Shown: positions 27,457 to 43,300, counted from the first letter of the stretch. The stretch is DNA of 64,000 bases from Auanema rhodensis (GCA_964057225.1 OZ059894.1:23404476-23468475); one strand, 5' to 3'. Numbers and translations are program-made. The notes: generated by a model not told the origin, from the sequence alone.

Positions 27457-29216
27457 GATATTAATTCATGGTAACCATGACTTTGAAATTTACGTGAACT
27501 TTAATTTATGCTAATCAAATGTGCACGTGATGTGCACTTGGTATGTAACTCGCTTCACGTGAAAGATAAAGAGATGCGGTTTTCAAAATTAGATTCCCCA
27601 TGTTCATATTAGTCTAAAAACAAATTTTTATTGATATTGGTTCATGGTAACCATGACTTTGAAATTTACGTGAACTTTAATTTATGCTAATTAAATGTAC
27701 ACGTGATGTGCACTTGGTATGTAACTCGCTTCACGTGAAAGATAAAGAGATGCGGTTTTCAAAATTAGATTCCTCATGTCCATATTAGTCTAAAAACAAA
27801 TTTTTATTGATATTGGTTCATGGTAACCATGACTTTGAAATTTACGTGAACTTTAATTTATGCTAATTAAATATACACGTGATGTGCACTTGGTATGTAA
27901 CTCGCTTCACGTGAAAGATAAAGAGATGCGGTTTTCAAAATTAGATTCCCCATGTCCATATTAGTCTAAAAACAAATTTTTATTGATATTGGTGCATGGT
28001 AACCATGACTTTGAAATTTACGTGAACTTTAATTTATGCTAATTAAATGTACATGTGATGTGCACTTGGTATGTAACTCGCTTCACGTGAAAGATAAAGA
28101 GATGCGGTTTTCAAAATTAGATTCCCCATGTCCATATTAGTCTAAAAACAAATTTTTATTGATATTGGTGCATGGTAACCATGACTTTGAAATTTACGTG
28201 AACTTTAATTTATGCTAATTAAATGTACACGTGATGTGCACTTGGTATGTAACTCGCTTCACGTGAAAGATAAAGAGATGCGGTTTTCAAAATTAGATTC
28301 CCCATGTTCATATTAGTCTGAAAACAAATTTTTATTGATATTGGTTCATGGTAACCATGACTTTGAAATTTACGTGAACTTTAATTTATGCTAATCAAAT
28401 GTACACGTGATGTGCACTTGGTATGTAACTCGCTTCACGTGAAAGATAAAGAGATGCGGTTTTCAAAATTAGATTCCCCATGTTCATATTAGTCTAAAAA
28501 CAAATTTTTATTGATATTGGTTCATGGTAACCATGACTTTGAAATTTACGTGAACTTTAATTTATGCTAATTAAATGTACACGTGATGTGCACTTGGTAT
28601 GTAACTCGCTTCACGTGAAAGATAAAGAGATGCGGTTTTCAAAATTAGATTCCTCATGTCCATATTAGTCTAAAAACAAATTTTTATTGATATTGGTTCA
28701 TGGTAACCATGACTTTGAAATTTACGTGAACTTTAATTTATGCTAATTAAATATACACGTGATGTGCACTTGGTATGTAACTCGCTTCACGTGAAAGATA
28801 AAGAGATGCGAATTTCAAAATTAGATTCCCCATGTCCATATTAGTCTAAAAACAAATTTTTATTGATATTGGTGCATGGTAACCATGACTTTGAAATTTA
28901 CGTGAACTTTAATTTATGCTAATTAAATGTACACGTGATGTGCACTTGGTATGTAACTCGCTTCACGTGAAAGATAAAAAGATGCGGTTTTCAAAATTAG
29001 ATTCCCCATGTCCATATTAGTCTAAAAACAAATTTTTATTGATATTGGTGCATGGTAACCATGACTTTGAAATTTACGTGAACTTTAATTTATGCTAATT
29101 AAATGTACACGTGATGTGCACTTGGTATGTAACTCGCTTCACGTGAAAGATAAAGAGATGCGGTTTTCAAAATTAGATTCCCCATGTTCATATTAGTCTA
29201 AAAACAAATTTTTATT
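27457..29216 (+). repeat. 5-mer higher-order repeat, 2 x 880 bp
   Basis: CTAATCAAATGT (near 27515 and 28395), CATGTTCAT (near 27601 and 28481), ATTCCTCATG (near 27773 and 28653) and AAATATACACG (27871 and 28751) repeat at 880 bp. The first copy differs by private changes such as GTGCACGTG near 27521 and TTAATTCATGG at its start. The second has GCGAATTTC near 28810. Confidence 0.85.
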
Positions 29217-31504
29217 GATATTGGTTCATGGTAACCATGACTTTGAAATTTACGTGAACTTTAATTTATGCTAATTAAATGTACACGTGATGTGCACTTG
29301 GTATGTAACTCGCTTCACGTGAAAGATAAAGAGATGCGGTTTTCAAAATTAGATTCCCCATGTTCATATTAGTCTAAAAACAAATTTTTATTGATATTGG
29401 TGCATGGTAACCATGACTTTGAAATTTACGTGAACTTTAATTTATGCTAATTAAATGTACACGTGATGTGCACTTGGTATGTAACTCGCTTCACGTGAAA
29501 GATAAAGAGATGCGGTTTTCAAAATTAGATTCCCCATGTTCATATTAGTCTAAAAACAAATTTTTATTGATATTGGTTCATGGTAACCATGACTTTGAAA
29601 TTTACGTGAACTTTAATTTATGCTAATTAAATGTACACGTGATGTGCACTTGGTATGTAACTCGCTTCACGTGAAAGATAAAGAGATGCGGTTTTCAAAA
29701 TTAGATTCCCCATGTTCATATTAGTCTAAAAACAAATTTTTATTGATATTGGTTCATGGTAACCATGACTTTGAAATTTACGTGAACTTTAATTTATGCT
29801 AATTAAATGTACACGTGATGTGCACTTGGTATGTAACTCGCTTCACGTGAAAGATAAAGAGATGCGGTTTTCAAAATTAGATTCCCCATGTCCATATTAG
29901 TCTAAAAACAAATTTTTATTGATATTGGTGCATGGTAACCATGACTTTGAAATTTACGTGAACTTTAATTTATGCTAATTAAATGTACACGTGATGTGCA
30001 CTTGGTATGTAACTCGCTTCACGTGAAAGATAAAGAGATGCGGTTTTCAAAATTAGATTCCCCATGTCCATATTAGTCTAAAAACAAATTTTTATTGATA
30101 TTGGTTCATGGTAACCATGACTTTGAAATTTACGTGAACTTTAACTTATGCTAATTAAATGTACACGTGATGTGCACTTGGTATGTAACTCGCTTCACGT
30201 GAAAGATAAAGAGATGCGGTTTTCAAAATTAGATTCCCCATGTTCATATTAGTCTAAAAACAAATTTTTATTGATATTGGTGCATGGTAACCATGACTTT
30301 GAAATTTACGTGAACTTTAATTTATGCTAATTAAATGTACACGTGATGTGCACTTGGTATGTAACTCGCTTCACGTGAAAGATAAAGAGATGCGGTTTTC
30401 AAAATTAGATTCCCCATGTCCATATTAGTCTAAAAACAAATTTTTATTGATATTGGTTCATGGTAACCATGACTTTGAAATTTACGTGAACTTTAACTTA
30501 TGCTAATTAAATGTACACGTGATGTGCACTTGGTATGTAACTCGCTTCACGTGAAAGAGAAAGAGATGCGGTTTTCAAAATTAGATTCCCCATGTTCATA
30601 TTAGTCTAAAAACAAATTTTTATTGATATTGGTGCATGGTAACCATGACTTTGAAATTTACGTGAACTTTAATTTATGCTAATTAAATGTACACGTGATG
30701 TGCACTTGGTATGTAACTCGCTTCACGTGAAAGATAAAGAGATGCGGTTTTCAAAATTAGATTCCCCATGTTCATATTAGTCTAAAAACAAATTTTTATT
30801 GATATTGGTTCATGGTAACCATGACTTTGAAATTTACGTGAACTTTAATTTATGCTAATTAAATGTACACGTGATGTGCACTTGGTATGTAACTCGCTTC
30901 ACGTGAAAGATAAAGAGATGCGGTTTTCAAAATTAGATTCTCCATGTTCATATTAGTCTAAAAACAAATTTTTATTGCTATTGGTGCATGGTAACCATGA
31001 CTTTGAAATTTACGTGAACTTTAATTTATGCTAATTAAATGTACACGTGATGTGCACTTGGTATGTAACTCGCTTCACGTGAAAGATAAAGAGATGCGGT
31101 TTTCAAAATTAGATTCCCCATGTCCATATTAGTCTAAAAACAAATTTTTATTGATATTGGTGCATGGTAACCATGACTTTGAAATTTACGTGAACTTTAA
31201 TTTATGCTAATTAAATGTACACGTGATGTGCACTTGGTATGTAACTCGCTTCACGTGAAAGATAAAGAGATGCGGTTTTCAAAATTAGATTCCCCATGTC
31301 CATATTAGTCTAAAAACAAATTTTTATTGATATTGGTTCATGGTAACCATGACTTTGAAATTTACGTGAACTTTAACTTATGCTAATTAAATGTACACGT
31401 GATGTGCACTTGGTATGTAACTCGCTTCACGTGAAAGATAAAGAGATGCGGTTTTCAAAATTAGATTCCCCATGTTCATATTAGTCTAAAAACAAATTTT
31501 TATT
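29217..31504 (+). repeat. Thirteen monomers of the CATGTTCAT subfamily
   Basis: Many monomers carry T at position 149 (CATGTTCAT instead of CATGTCCAT), often paired with a TTAACTTATG variant (30145, 30497 and 31377; spacings 352 and 880 bp). The pattern suggests short dimer and pentamer amplification, but I could not define one clean unit. No other feature is visible. Confidence 0.65.
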
Positions 31505-34500
31505 GATATTGGTGCATGGTAACCATGACTTTGAAATTTACGTGAACTTTAATTTATGCTAATTAAATGTACACGTGATGTGCACTTGGTATGTAACTCG
31601 CTTCACGTGAAAGATAAAGATATGCGGTTTTCAAAATTAGATTCCCCATGTCCATATTAGTCTAAAAACAAATTTTTATTGATATTGGTTCATGGTAACC
31701 ATGACTTTGAAATTTACGTGAACTTTAATTTATGCTAATTAAATGTACACGTGATGTGCACTTGGTATGTAACTCGCTTCACGTGAAAGATAAAGAGATG
31801 CGGTTTTCAAAATTAGATTCCCCATGTTCATATTAGTCTAAAAACAAATTTTTATTGATATTGGTTCATGGTAACCATGACTTTGAAATTTACGTGAACT
31901 TTAATTTATGCTAATTAAATGTACACGTGATGTGCACTTGGTATGTAACTCGCTTCACGTGAAAGATAAAGAGATGCGGTTTTCAAAATTAGATTCCCCA
32001 TGTCCATATTAGTCTAAAAACAAATTTTTATTGATATTGGTTCATGGTAACCATGACTTTGAAATTTACGTGAACTTTAATTTATGCTAATTAAATGTAC
32101 ACGTGATGTGCACTTGGTATGTAACTCGCTTCACGTGAAAGATAAAGAGATGCGGTTTTCAAAATTAGATTCCCCATGTCCATATTAGTCTAAAAACAAA
32201 TTTTTATTGATATTGGTGCATGGTAACCATGATTTTGAAATTTACGTGAACTTTAATTTATGCTAATTAAATGTACACGTGATGTGCACTTGGTATGTAA
32301 CTCGTTTCACGTGAAAGATAAAGAGATGCGGTTTTCAAAATTAGATTCCCCATGTCCATATTAGTCTAAAAACAAATTTTTATTGATACTGGTTCATGGT
32401 AACCATGTCTTTGAAATTTACGTGAACTTTAATTTATGCTAATTAAATGTACACGTGATGTGCACTTGGTATGTAACTCGCTTCACGTGAAAGATAAAGA
32501 GATGCGGTTTTTAAAATTAGATTCCCCATGTCCATATTAGTCTAAAAACAAATTTTTATTGATATTGGTTCATGGTAACCATGACTTTGAAATTTACGTG
32601 AACTTTAATTTATGCTAATTAAATGTACACGTGATGTGCACTTGGTATGTAACTCGCCTCACGTGAAAGATAAAGAGATGCGGTTTTCAAAATTAGATTC
32701 CCCATGTCCATATTAGTCTAAAAACAAATTTTTATTGATACTGGTTCATGGTAACCATGTCTTTGAAATTTACGTGAACTTTAATTTATGCTAATTAAAT
32801 GTACACGTGATGTGCACTTGGTATGTAACTCGCTTCACGTGAAAGATAAAGAGATGCGGTTTTCAAAATTAGATTCCCCATGTCCATATTAGTCTGAAAA
32901 CAAATTTTTATTGATATTGGTTCATGGTAACCATGACTTTGAAATTTACGTGAACTTTAATTTATGCTAATTAAATGTACACGTGATGTGCACTTGGTAT
33001 GTAACTCGCTTCACGTGAAAGATAAAGAGATGCGGTTTTCAAAATTAGAATCCCCATGTTCATATTAGTCTAAAAACAAATTTTTATTGATATTGGTTCA
33101 TGGTAACCATGACTTTGAAATTTACGTGAACTTTAATTTATGCTAATTAAATGTACACGTGATGTGCACTTGGTATGTAACTCGCTTCACGTGAAAGATA
33201 AAGAGATGCGGTTTTCAAAATTAGATTCCCCATGTCCATATTAGTCTAAAAACAAATTTTTATTGATATTGGTTCATGGTAACCATGACTTTGAAATTTA
33301 CGTGAACTTTAACTTATGCTAATTAAATGTACACGTGATGTGCACTTGGTATGTAACTCGCTTCACGTGAAAGATAAAGAGATGCGGTTTTCAAAATTAG
33401 ATTCCCCATGTTCATATTAGTCTAAAAACAAATTTTTATTGATATTGGTGCATGGTAACCATGACTTTGAAATTTACGTGAACTTTAATTTATGCTAATT
33501 AAATGTACACGTGATGTGCACTTGGTATGTAACTCGCTTCACGTGAAAGATAAAGATATGCGGTTTTCAAAATTAGATTCCCCATGTCCATATTAGTCTA
33601 AAAACAAATTTTTATTGATATTGGTTCATGGTAACCATGACTTTGAAATTTACGTGAACTTTAATTTATGCTAATTAAATGTACACGTGATGTGCACTTG
33701 GTATGTAACTCGCTTCAGGTGAAAGATAAAGAGATGCGGTTTTCAAAATTAGATTCCCCATGTTCATATTAGTCTAAAAACAAATTTTTATTGATATTGG
33801 TTCATGGTAACCATGACTTTGAAACTTACGTGAACTTTAATTTATGCTAATTAAATGTACACGTGATGTGCACTTGGTATGTAACTCGCTTCACGTGAAA
33901 GATAAAGAGATGCGGTTTTCAAAATTAGATTCCCCATGTCCATATTAGTCTAAAAACAAATTTTTATTGATATTGGTTCATGGTAACCATGACTTTGAAA
34001 TTTACGTGAACTTTAATTTATGCTAATTAAATGTACACGTGATGTGCACTTGGTATGTAACTCGCTTCACGTGAAAGATAAAGAGATGCGGTTTTCAAAA
34101 TTAGATTCCCCATGTCCATATTAGTCTAAAAACAAATTTTTATTGATACTGGTTCATGGTAACCATGTCTTTGAAATTTACGTGAACTTTAATTTATGCT
34201 AATTAAATGTACACGTGATGTGCACTTGGTATGTAACTCGCTTCACGTGAAAGATAAAGAGATGCGGTTCTCAAAATTAGATTCCCCATGTCCATATTAG
34301 TCTAAAAACAAATTTTTATTGATATTGGTTCATGGTAACCATGACTTTGAAATTTACGTGAACTTTAATTTATGCTAATTAAATGTACACGTGATGTGCA
34401 CTTGGTATGTAACTCGCTTCACGTGAAAGATAAAGAGATGCGGTTTTCAAAATTAGATTCCCCATGTTCATATTAGTCTAAAAACAAATTTTTATTGATA

Positions 34501-37312
34501 TTGGTGCATGGTAACCATGACTTTGAAATTTACGTGAACTTTAATTTATGCTAATTAAATGTACACGTGATGTGCACTTGGTATGTAACTCGCTTCACGT
34601 GAAAGATAAAGATATGCGGTTTTCAAAATTAGATTCCCCATGTCCATATTAGTCTAAAAACAAATTTTTATTGATATTGGTTCATGGTAACCATGACTTT
34701 GAAATTTACGTGAACTTTAATTTATGCTAATTAAATGTACACGTGATGTGCACTTGGTATGTAACTCGCTTCACGTGAAAGATAAAGAGATGCGGTTTTC
34801 AAAATTAGATTCCCCATGTTCATATTAGTCTAAAAACAAATTTTTATTGATATTGGTTCATGGTAACCATGACTTTGAAATTTACGTGAACTTTAATTTA
34901 TGCTAATTAAATGTACACGTGATGTGCACTTGGTATGTAACTCGCTTCACGTGAAAGATAAAGAGATGCGGTTTTCAAAATTAGATTCCCCATGTCCATA
35001 TTAGTCTAAAAACAAATTTTTATTGATATTGGTTCATGGTAACCATGACTTTGAAATTTACGTGAACTTTAATTTATGCTAATTAAATGTACACGTGATG
35101 TGCACTTGGTATGTAACTCGCTTCACGTGAAAGATAAAGAGATGCGGTTTTCAAAATTAGATTCCCCATGTCCATATTAGTCTAAAAACAAATTTTTATT
35201 GATATTGGTGCATGGTAACCATGATTTTGAAATTTACGTGAACTTTAATTTATGCTAATTAAATGTACACGTGATGTGCACTTGGTATGTAACTCGTTTC
35301 ACGTGAAAGATAAAGAGATGCGGTTTTCAAAATTAGATTCCCCATGTCCATATTAGTCTAAAAACAAATTTTTATTGATACTGGTTCATGGTAACCATGT
35401 CTTTGAAATTTACGTGAACTTTAATTTATGCTAATTAAATGTACACGTGATGTGCACTTGGTATGTAACTCGCTTCACGTGAAAGATAAAGAGATGCGGT
35501 TTTTAAAATTAGATTCCCCATGTCCATATTAGTCTAAAAACAAATTTTTATTGATATTGGTTCATGGTAACCATGACTTTGAAATTTACGTGAACTTTAA
35601 TTTATGCTAATTAAATGTACACGTGATGTGCACTTGGTATGTAACTCGCCTCACGTGAAAGATAAAGAGATGCGGTTTTCAAAATTAGATTCCCCATGTC
35701 CATATTAGTCTAAAAACAAATTTTTATTGATACTGGTTCATGGTAACCATGTCTTTGAAATTTACGTGAACTTTAATTTATGCTAATTAAATGTACACGT
35801 GATGTGCACTTGGTATGTAACTCGCTTCACGTGAAAGATAAAGAGATGCGGTTTTCAAAATTAGATTCCCCATGTCCATATTAGTCTGAAAACAAATTGT
35901 TATTGATATTGGTTCATGGTAACCATGACTTTGAAATTTACGTGAACTTTAATTTATGCTAATTAAATGTACACGTGATGTGCACTTGGTATGTAACTCG
36001 CTTCACGTGAAAGATAAAGAGATGCGGTTTTCAAAATTAGAATCCCCATGTTCATATTAGTCTAAAAACAAATTTTTATTGATATTGGTTCATGGTAACC
36101 ATGACTTTGAAATTTACGTGAACTTTAATTTATGCTAATTAAATGTACACGTGATGTGCACTTGGTATGTAACTCGCTTCACGTGAAAGATAAAGAGATG
36201 CGGTTTTCAAAATTAGATTCCCCATGTCCATATTAGTCTAAAAACAAATTTTTATTGATATTGGTTCATGGTAACCATGACTTTGAAATTTACGTGAACT
36301 TTAACTTATGCTAATTAAATGTACACGTGATGTGCACTTGGTATGTAACTCGCTTCACGTGAAAGATAAAGAGATGCGGTTTTCAAAATTAGATTCCCCA
36401 TGTTCATATTAGTCTAAAAACAAATTTTTATTGATATTGGTGCATGGTAACCATGACTTTGAAATTTACGTGAACTTTAATTTATGCTAATTAAATGTAC
36501 ACGTGATGTGCACTTGGTATGTAACTCGCTTCACGTGAAAGATAAAGATATGCGGTTTTCAAAATTAGATTCCCCATGTCCATATTAGTCTAAAAACAAA
36601 TTTTTATTGATATTGGTTCATGGTAACCATGACTTTGAAATTTACGTGAACTTTAATTTATGCTAATTAAATGTACACGTGATGTGCACTTGGTATGTAA
36701 CTCGCTTCAGGTGAAAGATAAAGAGATGCGGTTTTCAAAATTAGATTCCCCATGTTCATATTAGTCTAAAAACAAATTTTTATTGATATTGGTTCATGGT
36801 AACCATGACTTTGAAACTTACGTGAACTTTAATTTATGCTAATTAAATGTACACGTGATGTGCACTTGGTATGTAACTCGCTTCACGTGAAAGATAAAGA
36901 GATGCGGTTTTCAAAATTAGATTCCCCATGTCCATATTAGTCTAAAAACAAATTTTTATTGATATTGGTTCATGGTAACCATGACTTTGAAATTTACGTG
37001 AACTTTAATTTATGCTAATTAAATGTACACGTGATGTGCACTTGGTATGTAACTCGCTTCACGTGAAAGATAAAGAGATGCGGTTTTCAAAATTAGATTC
37101 CCCATGTCCATATTAGTCTAAAAACAAATTTTTATTGATACTGGTTCATGGTAACCATGTCTTTGAAATTTACGTGAACTTTAATTTATGCTAATTAAAT
37201 GTACACGTGATGTGCACTTGGTATGTAACTCGCTTCACGTGAAAGATAAAGAGATGCGGTTTTCAAAATTAGATTCCCCATGTCCATATTAGTCTAAAAA
37301 CAAATTTTTATT
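31505..37312 (+). repeat. 17-mer higher-order repeat, 2992 bp, about two copies
   Basis: Many linked markers recur at exactly 2992 bp: AAAGATATGCGG (31621 and 34613; 33557 and 36549), CCATGATTTTG (32231 and 35223), TTGATACTGG (near 32385 and 35377; 32737 and 35729; 34145 and 37137), TTAGAATCCCC (near 33047 and 36039), TTAACTTATG (33313 and 36305), CTTCAGGTGAAAG (33718 and 36710) and GAAACTTACG (near 33825 and 36817). The match ends near 37260, where the first copy has GGTTCTC (34270) and the second does not. Copy 2 is thus one monomer short before the pattern switches. Confidence 0.92.
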
Positions 37313-40300
37313 GATATTAATTCATGATAACCATGATTTTGAAATTTACGTGAATTTTAATTTATGCTAATTAAATGTACACGTGATGTGCACTTGGTAT
37401 GTAACTCGCTTCACGTGAAAGATAAAGAGATGCGGTTTTCAAAATTAGATTCCCCATGTCCATATTAGTCTAAAAACAAATTTTTATTGATATTGGTTCA
37501 TGGTAACCATGACTTTGAAATTTACGTGAACTTTAATTTATGCTAATTAAATGTACACGTGATGTGCACTTGGTATGTAACTCGCTTCACGTGAAAGATA
37601 AAGAGATGCGGTTTTCAAAATTAGATTCCCCATGTCCATATTAGTCTAAAAACAAATTTTTATTGATATTGGTGCATGGTAACCATGACTTTGAAATTTA
37701 CGTGAACTTTAATTTATGCTAATTAAATGTACACGTGATGTGCACTTGGTATGTAACTCGCTTCACGTGAAAGATAAAGAGATGCGGTTTTCAAAATTAG
37801 ATTCCCCATGTCCATATTAGTCTAAAAACAAATTTTTATTGATATTGGTTCATGGTAACCATGACTTTGAAATTTACGTGAACTTTAATTTATGCTAATT
37901 AAATGTACACGTGATGTGCACTTGGTATGTAACTCGCTTCACGTGAAAGATGAAGAGATGCGGTTTTCAAAATTAGATTCCCCATGTCCATATTAGTCGA
38001 AAAACAAATTTTTATTGATATTAATTCATGGTAACCATGATTTTGAAATTTACGTGAACTTTAATTTATGCTAATTAAATGTACACGTGATGTGCACTTG
38101 GTATGTAACTCGTTTCACGTGAAAGATAAAGAGATGCGGTTTTCAAAATTAGATTCCCCATGTCCATATTAGTCTAAAAACAAATTTTTATTGATATTGG
38201 TTCATGGGAACCATGACTTTGAAATTTACGTGAACTTTAATTTATGCTAATTAAATGTACACGTGATGTGCACTTGGTATGTAACTCGCTTCACGTGAAA
38301 GATAAAGAGATGCGGTTTTCGAAATTAGATTCCCCATGTCCATATTAGTCTAAAAAAAAATTTTTATTGATATTGGTGCATGGTAACCATGACTTTGAAA
38401 TTTACGTGAACTTTAATTTATGCTAATTAAATGTACACGTGATGTGCACTTGGTATGTAACTCGCTTCACGTGAAAGATAAAGAGATGCGGTTTTCAAAA
38501 TTAGATTCCCCATGTCCATATTAGTCTAAAAACAAATTTTTATTGATATTGGTTCATGGTAACCATGACTTTGAAATTTACGTGAACTTTAATTTATGCT
38601 AATTAAATGTACACGTGATGTGCACTTGGTATGTAATTTGCTTCACGTGAAAGATAAAGAGATGCGGTTTTCAAAATTAGATTCCCCATGTCCATATTAG
38701 TCTAAAAACAAATTTTTATTGATATTGGTTCATGGTAACCATGTCTTTGAAATTTACGTGAACTTTAATTTATGCTAATTAAATGTACACGTGATGTGCA
38801 CTTGGTATGTAACTCGCTTCACGTGAAAGATAAAGAGATGCGGTTCTCAAAATTAGATTCCCCATTTCCATATTAGTCTAAAAACAAATTTTTATTGATA
38901 TTGGTGCATGGTAACCATGACTTTGAAATTTACGTGAACTTTAATTTATGCTAATTAAATGTACACGTGATGTGCACTTGGTATGTAACTCGCTTCACGT
39001 GAAAGATAAAGAGATGCGGTTTTCAAAATTAGATTCCCCATGTCCATATTAGTCTAAAAACAAATTTTTTTTGATATTGGTTCATGGTAACCATGACTTT
39101 GAACTTTACGTGAACTTTAATTTATGCTAATTAAATGTACACGTGATGTGCACTTGGTATGTAACTCGCTTCACGTGAAAGATAAAGAGATGCGGTTTTC
39201 AAAATTAGATTCCCCATGTCCATATTAGTCTAAAAACAAATTTTTATTGATATTGGTTCATGGTAACCATGACTTTGAAATTTACGTGAACTTTAATTTA
39301 TGCTAATTAAATGTACACGTGATGTGCACTTGGTATGTAACTCGCTTCACGTGAAAGATAAAGAGATGCGGTTTTCAAAATTAGATTCCCCATGTCCATA
39401 TTAGTCTAAAAACAAATTTTTATTGATACTGGTTCATGGTAACCATGTCTTTGAAATTTACGTGAACTTTAATTTATGCTAATTAAATGTACACGTGATG
39501 TGCACTTGGTATGTAACTCGCTTCACGTGAAAGATAAAGAGATGCGGTTTTCAAAATTAGATTCCCCATGTCCATATTAGTCTAAAAACAAATTTTTATT
39601 GATATTAATTCATGATAACCATGATTTTGAAATTTACGTGAATTTTAATTTATGCTAATTAAATGTACACGTGATGTGCACTTGGTATGTAACTCGCTTC
39701 ACGTGAAAGATAAAGAGATGCGGTTTTCAAAATTAGATTCCCCATGTCCATATTAGTCTAAAAACAAATTTTTATTGATATTGGTTCATGGTAACCATGA
39801 CTTTGAAATTTACGTGAACTTTAATTTATGCTAATTAAATGTACACGTGATGTGCACTTGGTATGTAACTCGCTTCACGTGAAAGATAAAGAGATGCGGT
39901 TTTCAAAATTAGATTCCCCATGTCCATATTAGTCTAAAAACAAATTTTTATTGATATTGGTGCATGGTAACCATGACTTTGAAATTTACGTGAACTTTAA
40001 TTTATGCTAATTAAATGTACACGTGATGTGCACTTGGTATGTAACTCGCTTCACGTGAAAGATAAAGAGATGCGGTTTTCAAAATTAGATTCCCCATGTC
40101 CATATTAGTCTAAAAACAAATTTTTATTGATATTGGTTCATGGTAACCATGACTTTGAAATTTACGTGAACTTTAATTTATGCTAATTAAATGTACACGT
40201 GATGTGCACTTGGTATGTAACTCGCTTCACGTGAAAGATGAAGAGATGCGGTTTTCAAAATTAGATTCCCCATGTCCATATTAGTCGAAAAACAAATTTT

Positions 40301-43300
40301 TATTGATATTAATTCATGGTAACCATGATTTTGAAATTTACGTGAACTTTAATTTATGCTAATTAAATGTACACGTGATGTGCACTTGGTATGTAACTCG
40401 TTTCACGTGAAAGATAAAGAGATGCGGTTTTCAAAATTAGATTCCCCATGTCCATATTAGTCTAAAAACAAATTTTTATTGATATTGGTTCATGGGAACC
40501 ATGACTTTGAAATTTACGTGAACTTTAATTTATGCTAATTAAATGTACACGTGATGTGCACTTGGTATGTAACTCGCTTCACGTGAAAGATAAAGAGATG
40601 CGGTTTTCGAAATTAGATTCCCCATGTCCATATTAGTCTAAAAAAAAATTTTTATTGATATTGGTGCATGGTAACCATGACTTTGAAATTTACGTGAACT
40701 TTAATTTATGCTAATTAAATGTACACGTGATGTGCACTTGGTATGTAACTCGCTTCACGTGAAAGATAAAGAGATGCGGTTTTCAAAATTAGATTCCCCA
40801 TGTCCATATTAGTCTAAAAACAAATTTTTATTGATATTGGTTCATGGTAACCATGACTTTGAAATTTACGTGAACTTTAATTTATGCTAATTAAATGTAC
40901 ACGTGATGTGCACTTGGTATGTAATTTGCTTCACGTGAAAGATAAAGAGATGCGGTTTTCAAAATTAGATTCCCCATGTCCATATTAGTCTAAAAACAAA
41001 TTTTTATTGATATTGGTTCATGGTAACCATGTCTTTGAAATTTACGTGAACTTTAATTTATGCTAATTAAATGTACACGTGATGTGCACTTGGTATGTAA
41101 CTCGCTTCACGTGAAAGATAAAGAGATGCGGTTCTCAAAATTAGATTCCCCATGTCCATATTAGTCTAAAAACAAATTTTTATTGATATTGGTGCATGGT
41201 AACCATGACTTTGAAATTTACGTGAACTTTAATTTATGCTAATTAAATGTACACGTGATGTGCATTTGGTATGTAACTCGCTTCACGTGAAAGATAAAGA
41301 GATGCGGTTTTCAAAATTAGATTCCCCATGTCCATATTAGTCTAAAAACAAATTTTTTTTGATATTGGTTCATGGTAACCATGACTTTGAACTTTACGTG
41401 AACTTTAATTTATGCTAATTAAATGTACACGTGATGTGCACTTGGTATGTAACTCGCTTCACGTGAAAGATAAAGAGATGCGGTTTTCAAAATTAGATTC
41501 CCCATGTCCATATTAGTCTAAAAACAAATTTTTATTGATTATGGTTCATGGTAACCATGACTTTGAAATTTACGTGAACTTTAATTTATGCTAATTAAAT
41601 GTACACGTGATGTGCACTTGGTATGTAATTCGCTTCACGTGAAAGATAAAGAGATGCGGTTTTCAAAATTAGATTCCTCATGTCCATATTAGTCTAAAAA
41701 CAAATTTTTATTGATATTGGTTCATGGTAACCATGTCTTTGAAATTTACGTGAACTTTAATTTATGCTAATTAAATGTACACGTGATGTGCACTTGGTAT
41801 GTAACTCGCTTCACGTGAAAGATAAAGAGATGCGGTTCTCAAAATTAGATTCCCCATGTCCATATTAGTCTAAAAACAAATTTTTATTGATATTGGTGCA
41901 TGGTAACCATGACTTTGAAATTTACGTGAACTTTAATTTATGCTAATTAAATGTACACGTGATGTGCATTTGGTATGTAACTCGCTTCACGTGAAAGATA
42001 AAGAGATGCGGTTTTCAAAATTAGATTCCCCATGTCCATATTAGTCTAAAAACAAATTTTTTTTGATATTGGTTCATGGTAACCATGATTTTGAAATTTA
42101 CGTGAACTTTAATTTATGCTAATTAAATGTACACGTGATGTGCACTTGGTATGTAACTCGCTTCACGTGAAAGATAAAGAGATGCGGTTCTCAAAATTAG
42201 ATTCCCCATGTCCATATTAGTCTAAAAACAAATTTTTATTGATATTGGTGCATGGTAACCATGACTTTGAAATTTACGTGAACTTTAATTTATGCTAATT
42301 AAATGTACACGTGATGTGCACTTGGTATGTAACTCGCTTCACGTGAAAGATAAAGAGATGCGGTTTTCAAAATTAGATTCCCCATGTCCATATTAGTCTA
42401 AAAACAAATTTTTTTTGATATTGGTTCATGGTAACCATGATTTTGAAATTTACGTGAACTTTAATTTATGCTAATTAAATGTACACGTGATGTGCACTTG
42501 GTATGTAACTCGCTTCACGTGAAAGATAAAGAGATGCGGTTCTCAAAATTAGATTCCCCATTTCCATATTAGTCTAAAAACAAATTTTTATTGATATTGG
42601 TGCATGGTAACCATGACTTTGAAATTTACGTGAACTTTAATTTATGCTAATTAAATGTACACGTGATGTGCACTTGGTATGTAACTCGCTTCACGTGAAA
42701 GATAAAGAGATGCGGTTTTCAAAATTAGATTCCCCATGTCCATATTAGTCTAAAAACAAATTTTTTTTGATATTGGTTCATGGTAACCATGACTTTGAAC
42801 TTTACGTGAACTTTAATTTATGCTAATTAAATGTACACGTGATGTGCACTTGGTATGTAACTCGCTTCACGTGAAAGATAAAGAGATGCGGTTTTCAAAA
42901 TTAGATTCCCCATGTCCATATTAGTCTAAAAACAAATTTTTATTGATATTGGTTCATGGTAACCATGACTTTGAAATTTACGTGAACTTTAATTTATGCT
43001 AATTAAATGTACACGTGATGTGCACTTGGTATGTAACTCGCTTCACGTGAAAGATAAAGAGATGCGGTTTTCAAAATTAGATTCCCCATGTCCATATTAG
43101 TCTAAAAACAAATTTTTATTGATACTGGTTCATGGTAACCATGTCTTTGAAATTTACGTGAACTTTAATTTATGCTAATTAAATGTACACGTGATGTGCA
43201 CTTGGTATGTAACTCGCTTCACGTGAAAGATAAAGAGATGCGGTTTTCAAAATTAGATTCCCCATGTCCATATTAGTCTAAAAACAAATTTTTATTGATA

